From Saccharina japonica (lineage: Eukaryota; Sar; Phaeophyceae; Laminariales; Laminariaceae): a stretch of 64,000 nt of DNA. The translations under genes and the position numbers were made by a program. Position 1 is the stretch's first letter. Each line of letters begins with the position of its first letter. Below, piece by piece: positions 57,300 through 64,000 of this stretch. Location of the stretch: NCBI GenBank assembly GCA_008828725.1, contig MEHQ01000460.1, positions 251,501 through 315,500 of the forward strand, in the 5' to 3' direction. The notes under the pieces were generated by a model. It did not search any database and was not told the DNA's origin. It worked only from the letters and a program-made list of their open reading frames with translations.

Positions 57300-58260
57300 A
57301 GTTTTGATGATCGAATTAAAGAAATTAACCTATCTTTTTGTGCGACCTTGTTTGTGGTATCACTCGGCTGCGCCGGCTCCTGCCGGGGGACGTGCTTCAT
57401 CACGGCCATCCTTGTAACAGGGGGATGATGGCGTTTATGCCATTTGCGGACGGCATCGTTTTGTTTCGCAAGATTTTGTTTGTTTTTGGCGTTTTTGACT
57501 CGGCTATCGAGTCCGCTTGCAGCGCAGGGTATATAGCGCGTTGCGCTGATGGGATGGTTTGGCGAATATCTGTGTTGGCTCTCTGTCGCTGGCTGTCTCT
57601 CTTTGACCGAAGCAGTCGCATGCAGGGGGGCAGGGTAGTGCTTGTGACTGATGGTATGGGTTGGCGAGAGTTTTTTTCTCTCGCTCGTTCTCTCTCTTTG
57701 GTGTTTTGGCTCGGGTGTGGCTGAATCCGTCGCTTGCAGGGCAGAGGGTGTACGTGCAGAGGGTGTACGTAGCGCTTTTGACTGATGATGTGGTTTGGCG
57801 ATATTTGTCTCGTTCTCTCTCGTTTTGATGTCTCGCCTCACTCGTGGCTGGTTCGCGTGCAGGTGTCCGCTTTATGAACATGGTTTTGACGGGATTTGTC
57901 TCTTTCTCTCTTGTGCTTTGGCTCGGCGCATACTGGCTCAATCGCTTACAGAGCAGTCAGTGCGCTTGGGCGGTGACATCATGCTTTGGCGGAATTTGCC
58001 TCTGTTGAGCTTTAGCCCGGCTCTGACTGTTTGAGTGGCTTACAGGGCAGCGTGTTTGATTGATGCTATGATTTCGCCGGGATTCATCTCTCTCTTTCTC
58101 TCTTGTGCTTTGACTTGGCTCTGACTAATTCAACCGCGTGCAGGGCAACGCGTTTCATTGACGTTATCGTTTCTGCAGGGTTTGTCTCTTTTCTTTCTTT
58201 CTTTCTTTCTTGTGCTTTTGCTCGGCTCTGACTAATCGAGTCGCGTGTAAAAAATAGGTA
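57300..58260. repeat. Degenerate satellite, about 110-125 bp units
   Basis: Seven or so units with TGATGGTATGGTTTGGCG..., TTTGTCTCTTTCTCTCTTGTGCTTTGGCTCGGCTCTGACT and CGCTTGCAGGGCAG in order. GCAGGGCA repeats resemble acceptor sites, but no exon follows. I see no gene from 56396 to 58830. Confidence 0.55.
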
Positions 58261-58559
58261 TACTTCGCATGCATGACTATTTATAGCGCGACGTTATTCC
58301 GCAAGATGCGGTTCTTGTGCCGGGGCTGCGGGTGGGCCGGCTTCGAAGTCGGCGACAAAACTATTAGTTGGCTCGGTAATTGCAGGTAGCTGCGCGCGAT
58401 CATCTTTGCTGACTTGTTGTGCGCCTTTGTATCCCAGGCGACTGGTGCATTAGCGGCTAGACGTACGTACCTGGTACGTTTTTAATTGGTGAAGACCTCA
58501 CCTCGGAAGAATCATCGATTCCTACTTCGTGATCTATATCTTTCAGGGTAGAGATATTC

Positions 58560-58810
58560 CTGATGTGTATGATCTGTATGATCTGTATGATTTATACGAA
58601 GTGTGATCTGTATGATCTGTATGATCCGTAGGATCTAGGCCATGTTGCCAGGTGGGAGCCATGTAGCCTGCAGGATCTAACGCATGCTTTTTTGTGTTGG
58701 ATAATTACGTTTGTGCTTCGTACGTACACAGGTTTTGCACAGCATACCATTAGCCGCAGAGGTTATAATCTAGAGGATCTATAGATGATCTACTAAAGAT
58801 CGTGACAAGT
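58560..58810. repeat. GATCTGTATGATCTGTATGATC region
   Basis: Same family of GATC-rich repeats as 360-710 and 24955-25290. Confidence 0.6.
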
Positions 58811-58829
58811 CTGATGACGTGTGATGAAG

Positions 58830-59960
58830 GCTAAGTCAGTTGGTTCGCTTAGTTCGTCGTGAATTCATTTTAGGAAGACACCGTATTATGCATGCCTTAT
58901 TCACGATGAGGCATGGCATACTTACAGCTTTAACAAACGGGGTTTTATTCCGTAGCCGCAGTTCTATTCGGTAGTCGCGATATTGTTCGCCGAGTGGGAT
59001 GGTCTTCTTGTGGTTGTTGTCGTTGTTTGGAGTGAAGAGGGGGTTAAGTCGGGTGGAAGTCGGGCCACCGTCTTGTTTTGTTTTGATATCTCTCAAGTTT
59101 TGTTTTAGGCCTTGTCTGGATCTTGTTGGGTGTTCTCGAGCTTGGTTCTTTTGAGCTTGGTTCTTTTGAGCTTGGTTCTTTTGAGCTTTGTCTTTTCGCT
59201 CTAGTTTGGGCTCTGTTCTAGATTTGTCGTTCCAACTTTTTTCTCGCGAGGTGTGTCTGTCTTGCGAGGTTTTTCTTGAGCTTTGTCTCAGGCTCCCGTT
59301 GGTGTTCAAACAATTGTCTGGAAGCTTTGTCGTTTCGAGTTCAAACTCAGGCTTTGGTCTCAAGTTGTATGTCATGCTTTGTTGTCAAACTTAGTGCCAA
59401 GCGTTTCCTGAAAAATAAAATATTCGTACCGATCAACAGATGGACCCTCAAATCATGATATTTGATCGAGTTACGATAGACTTGATCTGCACCATCTAGA
59501 TATTGCTTTCCGGGTGAGGATCTGTATGGCACAGCTCCTGTGCACATGTTGTCCAGGTGGGATCTTATATGGTACGGATCGTGCGCAATATATCCAAACG
59601 GCGAAGATACGATCTAGGTGAGCTAAATCGTGATATAGATCGCCATCTGTACGATGGGGCGATACAACTTCGGCACAATTGACCTTATATTCGGGAATAT
59701 TTCCCCTGGACGTTCTCGTCTTGCGACCGACGACTGCTTTGCGCCACGAGTGGCAGGTGGCGAGTGTTTTATTTTTATGTTCGACCGTTGAGGGAGCCGT
59801 TGGCGCAGTGTGTGTGCACTGGTTTCTCTTCGTACCGATTTGGTTGAAATAGGCACACCAAACGTTGCTGTGGACGACGGCACTGAGCTGTTGATGCCCG
59901 CCCAGGCACGTTTTAGCCGCCTTGGTGCGGAGGGTGCGTCGTTGGCACAGAGGGGGTAGG
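58830..59960. other. Stretch without a recognised gene
   Basis: A minus-strand frame of 179 codons (58836-59375) is rich in Lys, Arg, Asn and Gln with the repeat QKNQAQKNQA. It has no family signature, and its start overlaps sequence repeated at about 62510-62560 (GTTGTATRTCATGC). Probably repeat-derived; function unknown. Confidence 0.35.
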
Positions 59961-60325
59961 GACACATCATGTAGTGACGCAGAGGCAGCGGCACACAGGT
60001 AATGTCGCACAGGCGGTGGCACCTCGATGGTGGCACACACGCAGCCGTGGCTCAAGAGGCGGTGCCTCGCAGGCGAGCAGTGGCACGCAGGTGTGTGGCA
60101 GTGGCACCCCAATCAGTGAGTGAGTGGCACACAGGCAGCGGTGTGGTACGCCCATCGTTATACATATATATATTTCGCCTGGTGAACGATTAGTCTGTGC
60201 CAGTAGACGGTGGCACACGGTGTCACACATTGTTTTTGGTTCTTACTGCTTCGCTTTGAGAGCGGTTTTCGTCTGACGCCAGACAGTGGCACACAAGCAG
60301 CAGTGGCACACCATAATCTTTTCTC
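59960..60325. repeat. GTGGCACACAGGCAG minisatellite
   Basis: Units of 15-25 bp, GGTGGCACCTCGATGGTGGC, GTGGCACACAGGCAGCGG and so on. The Cys/His-rich frame on the minus strand is the translation of this repeat. Confidence 0.65.
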
Positions 60326-60604
60326 ACGTTTGTTTCGCTTGAAGGCCATAAAGTCTGCGTCAGAGGTATTATACGTCATATACGCCTATATGTGTACGCA
60401 CGTAGCTCTTTCGTGAGGCCCCTACTCAAAGACGCCTCGGAATTGTTTCGGCGCCCGCGTGCCCGCCGCACCGGAGGCGGCACACAAGCAACGTTTTGTT
60501 TCAATGTGGTTTGAAAACGAACCCCCTTGCGCGGCGCAGCTATTATTTGTAGGAAGTCTGTGTGTTTGTTTTCGTGGTAGGCATACTACGTATGCACACG
60601 GCGA

Positions 60605-60852
60605 GGGACGCATGCTACGATAGAGGTGCACCACGTTTTTTCTGAGCTCCTCACTTAAGGAGCGTCATACCTCACCGAAAACATAATTTTGGAGGAAAAA
60701 TAAAAGTGCTGCCGGATGAGAAATCTCATGACCGAAGTGTACTCTGAAACATTATTCGTCACAAAAATGAAAGTCCGACGAATTTGGGTTAAGGAGCCCG
60801 ATCATTCAGAAAACAATTAATCCAAAACGTGCTACCTCTATCGTAGCACGCG
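60605..60852. mobile_element. MITE M5, best-preserved copy
   Basis: Inverted ends GACGCATGCTACGATAGAGG and CCTCTATCGTAGCACGCGTC. Interior CTCACTTAAGGAGCGTCATA, GAAAGTCCGACGAATTTGG, GGAGCCCGATCATTCAGAAA. About 248 bp. Copies also at 36643, 61315, 31990/33652 (split) and 34480 (half). Confidence 0.75.
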
Positions 60853-61314
60853 TCGAGGGGGGGGGTGCGTTGTTGGTGAGAGGGTGTCGACAGAAGCTTC
60901 GTTGTTGGGAGCGTGCCGCAGTAGTCGGACTGTGTGTTGGGGGATAATGTCGGTGCGCCTAATTCGCTTATTGTGCTCTACATAACAGTACCTAGTCGGA
61001 CTGCGTTGGGAGTCTGTGGGCTGGACTGCGTTATGATGTGTGCTGTGTTGTAAGGCGTTTTTAATTAGGGGCCATCATGTTCTGGTCAAAACATTGGCTG
61101 TGACTGCCTATCGTATAAACGCGCTCCTCGACTGAGGAGGAACGTAACTACCCAGAATCGTTGCAATTCCACCATATATTATACCAGGTAGTAAGTAGTG
61201 GTTCACCACATTATCCATAATATACATACCTACAGTAGTAGTGTCTTCGCTTGGACACTCGTGTGTGGGAATGCTCGTCTGGTTGTTGTGCCCTTTTCAT
61301 TTCTATCAATGTCA

Positions 61315-61685
61315 GGGACGCTTGCTTACCTTAACGTAGAGGTGCACCATTTTCTGCCTTCTGGGGGTGGTCACTTGGTGATAGTATAGGGGACCTCTAT
61401 ACCTGCAGTAGTCTATAAACTGAGTTGGGAGGAAAAAAAGCGCCACCCGGAAAACATTCCCATGGACGAAACATACAATGGAAAACATTTTTTGCAACAC
61501 AAGAACGACCGACCGACCGACCGACCGACCGACCGACCGACCGACCGACCGACCGACCGACCGACCGACCGGCCGGCTGACCGACTGACCGACCGGCGGT
61601 TTCGGGGTTAAGGAGCCCGACCATCACTCAGAAAACATTTCAGCCAAAAAGTGATAATCTCTATCGTGGCACGTGGCACGCGTCG
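61315..61685. mobile_element. MITE M5 copy with a (GACC)n expansion
   Basis: Left GGGACGCTTGCTTACCTTAA, GGTGGTCACTTGGTGATA; right CTCTATCGTGGCACG...CGCGTC. The interior contains GACCGACCGACC over about 80 bp (61506-61590), replacing the ACGAMCGACCGACGG of copy 36643. Confidence 0.65.
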
Positions 61686-61813
61686 TCAGCTGTTGTGCGA
61701 GGCACATACATACCATAAGAATATCCTGAAGCGAAGAGATCCGCGCTGCCATAGGGGCACTGCTGTACGTAGCACTGTTTTGGCCGAACTACTGTACCGT
61801 ACTTTTGCCCGAC

Positions 61814-62018
61814 TAAGGGTCGTTCTTATCGAGCCTCTTTTTTCACCATTTCCAACATTTTTCTAAAAAACAAAAATCAGGACAAGCAAGAAAAACAGGA
61901 TTTATTTTGGAAAGTTTGGAATTTTAACAGAGGGCAAAATATGTGGAAGGCTTCGCATTCCCAAAAACAATATTTGGCTATCTTGGAAAAAAAATTACTC
62001 GATAAGAACGAGCTTAAG
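61814..62018. mobile_element. MITE with GTTCTTATCGAG inverted ends
   Basis: TAAGGGTCGTTCTTATCGAG at the left pairs with CTCGATAAGAACGAGCTTAA at the right. The AT-rich interior has no frame. Single copy in the window. Confidence 0.6.
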
Positions 62019-62674
62019 CCCCTCAACTAGGGAACTACCAGTACCCGGTACGCTAGTATTCCATTCACGCCGCACACTTGTTTTTGTGTTGTCTTAGCGC
62101 ATCTAACTATACTGTAGGTCATCATGGGGGATTGTTTGTCGGGCTATAAGCTCACGTATTTTCCCTAAAACACAGTTTTGCGTGGGGTCTTTACGGGCTA
62201 CTGCAGGTATGGAGGCAACTCAAGCGAAGAGCCCCCCAGAAGAAAAGTAGGTGCTATTATTCGCACCCCTATCGTAGCTCTGAAGTAAAGGGCATATTTA
62301 CACAGAATTAGGTGCACCCCTTACCTTTCGTAGAATGCGGCGTGGGATCTGTGTGTTGGGGAGTGTTTTGTTTGTTTTGGTCGGTGGGCCTGAGTTGGGA
62401 TTGTGCTGGTGGAACTGGTTGGGAGAGCTTTGTGGGCGGGACTTCGACCGACAGCCTATAGCCGCGTTTTCCCCCCCTAAAAAAACAAAACATGCCTGTA
62501 TGTTCAGTAAGCTTTTCGGTTTTGCCTCGAGTTGTATATCATGCGTAGCTGATGGGCTATATCGTGTCCAACGTTCTATTTTGTTTTTAAGGGACATATC
62601 TACCCCTGCGCGGTACTCCTACGTAGTATCATAAAGCGACGGAGATATTGTCTTTGGCGACTTATGAAGAGGGG

Positions 62675-64000
62675 GAGGGCGTACTCATTTGTTGATTGCC
62701 TTAGTCATTTGACCATTGACCACGCATCTTTTTCAAGACGGAGCACCGTTCCTGCTCCTTATAGAGACACCTCCAACACTTGGGCGCTCATTACGTTGTT
62801 TCCATATATTACAAATAAACTGTTTGCTAATCTTATCCCCTTCCTGTTTCGCCGCCTGTGGCCACCATCTATCTTCTAAGATAGCGATCGTTTTCTCGCT
62901 ACTATTTAGTTTACCAAACTGCTCCATGTCACATTCGTCTATTTTACTCATCTCCTCTAAAATATCCCTTTCCTCCTTGTACATTTCACATTCTCCCACT
63001 ATGTGAATTCTACTCTCTACGGCCTTGCCACATGGGCACATCTGTGCATCTACTTCCTCCTCCTCCCGGCTACTGGTATACCTCCTTCTTTATTTTGGCA
63101 GGTCCAGGTCCCCTACACGAAATCGCAGTTTCAGCTTTTTCGCGAAGTCCATTGGGCCATGCAGATAGCTTTTCATTCCTATTCCTTCTCTCAACCCCCC
63201 GTATATCTCTAAGTGTTCTTCCCCTTCCACCTTTCTTCTTAGCGCTAGCCTTTCCCTTCTTTCTATCCTTTCTTTTACTTCTGTCTTGCATCCGCTAATT
63301 TTCTCTATGGCCAGCATCTCTTTTTGGTTTCCTATATCCTTCCATACTTTCTCGACTACGCTATCCCACCCTATTCCAGCTCGCCCTTTGGTTACTTTCT
63401 CCCATACAGCTTTAACAGCTATGGCTGGCAACCTCTTATCTGGCATGTTCTTTACTTTACATTGCCATTTCAACTTACTCACGTCTCTATTTGTCTTAAG
63501 TGGGTACATTCCCAGTTCTGCTCTCAATACTGTATTACTCGTCGTACTTGAGTATCCTAGTACTTTTTTTGCTGCTGTCATCTGTACTGTTTCCAGCTGT
63601 TTTACGAGCTTCGCGTTCCCTTCCCATACTCCTCCTGCATATTCTAACTTTGGTACAATCACATTTATCAGTATACATCTCTTAATGCTAGTGTCAAGGT
63701 GCGAGTCTGTTAGGACTGCTTTCATCTTGCCTACGTGTGCCGTACCCTCGCCTATTACTTTATTTATGTGTGCATCCCAAGAGCAATCTTTTGAGATCTC
63801 TACGCCAAGGTACGTATACTGGTCTACGATCGGTGATTCATCTTCTCCCCACTTCCACTTACATGTTACCGGACTCGCCTTATCTTCGTTACATACAACT
63901 ACTGCGCCGTCACTCTCCACTTCCTGGTGTACTCTAGTGCCTTCTCTATTTGTTTCTGGAGTCCTTCGGGTGTTTCTGATATGCAGACGAAATCATCCGC
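62675..64000 (-). mobile_element. Decayed non-LTR retrotransposon (LINE), 3' part
   Basis: Minus strand, cut by the window end. At the edge the frame reads ADDFVCISETPEGLQKQIEK, the reverse-transcriptase catalytic ADD motif (the preceding residue lies outside). After a frame break near 63910, 276 residues follow to 63090 (VDQYTYLGVEISKDCSWDAH, PKLEYAGGVWEG, AAKKVLGY), the usual region after the reverse transcriptase. An in-frame stop interrupts at 63090-63092. Past it comes a zinc-knuckle-like CPCGKAVESRIHIVGECEMY. A second premature stop occurs at 62733. The 3' end is GCAATCAACAAATGAGTACG. Tails of the same family lie at 4195, 30087, 34992, 35324, 39677 and 50195. Confidence 0.85.
63090..63920 (-). 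pseudogene. LINE ORF2-like segment, broken
   Basis: Longest open piece of the retrotransposon polymerase protein, 276 codons between a frameshift upstream and a nonsense codon downstream. It covers the end of the reverse-transcriptase thumb and the connector region. The ATG at 63920 is fortuitous, since the true protein starts far outside the window. Confidence 0.8.

Noticed and set aside
59471..60112. 213-codon minus-strand ORF with many Cys and His
   Set aside because: Follows the GTGGCACACAGGCAG minisatellite; no domain pattern is kept and other frames are equally open.

Overview
This is a eukaryotic nuclear window with very low gene density. Two spliced genes are supported, both on the + strand: a dynein light chain of the LC8 type (892-4421, 3 exons, 89 aa) and a Patched/RND-family, sterol-sensing-domain membrane protein (21987-56395, 21 exons, about 902 aa). 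The rest is introns and intergenic DNA packed with transposon remnants, microsatellites, homopolymer tracts and minisatellites. GC-rich exons, GTGAG-type donors, a flagellar/cytoplasmic dynein subunit and a Patched-type protein suggest an alga or protist. A stramenopile, perhaps of brown-algal type, is my guess, but no marker in the window proves it.

Layout. 1-891: upstream DNA with a MITE and GATC-rich repeats. 892-4421: LC8 gene. Its second intron starts with GC instead of GT and holds a GC-rich, coding-like insert (3053-3630) and a LINE tail. 4422-21986: no convincing gene; at least six kinds of MITE or foldback element, tRNA-derived SINEs, a 770-bp element built of ACTCCGAGTA units, and TCGATA palindromic repeats. 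21987-56395: Patched gene, with 2.7 kb of coding sequence spread over 34.4 kb. All splice phases fit, giving an unbroken frame through 12 predicted membrane segments. 56396-62670: satellites and MITEs, no recognised gene. 62675-64000 (- strand): 3' part of a decayed non-LTR retrotransposon, cut by the window edge.

The most striking signal is in the Patched gene. Exon-intron junctions are repeatedly copied as partial tandem duplications that now lie decayed in the neighbouring introns. Exon 15 has three fossil copies of its acceptor and 5' part, exon 2 has one, and exon 9 is bracketed by a 5'-half fossil and a 3'-half fossil. Exon 3 has a second copy of its donor flank. The exon 7 and exon 20 donors seed minisatellites, the latter with about nine units. 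Two of the exon 15 fossils are split by transposons with clean target-site duplications (TAA and a 9-bp site), so the order of events can be read.

A single N at 26501 is flanked by a 466-bp repeat containing exon 3 and by an 87-bp repeat further right. This looks like two overlapping contigs or haplotypes placed in tandem, so exon 3 is probably single-copy.
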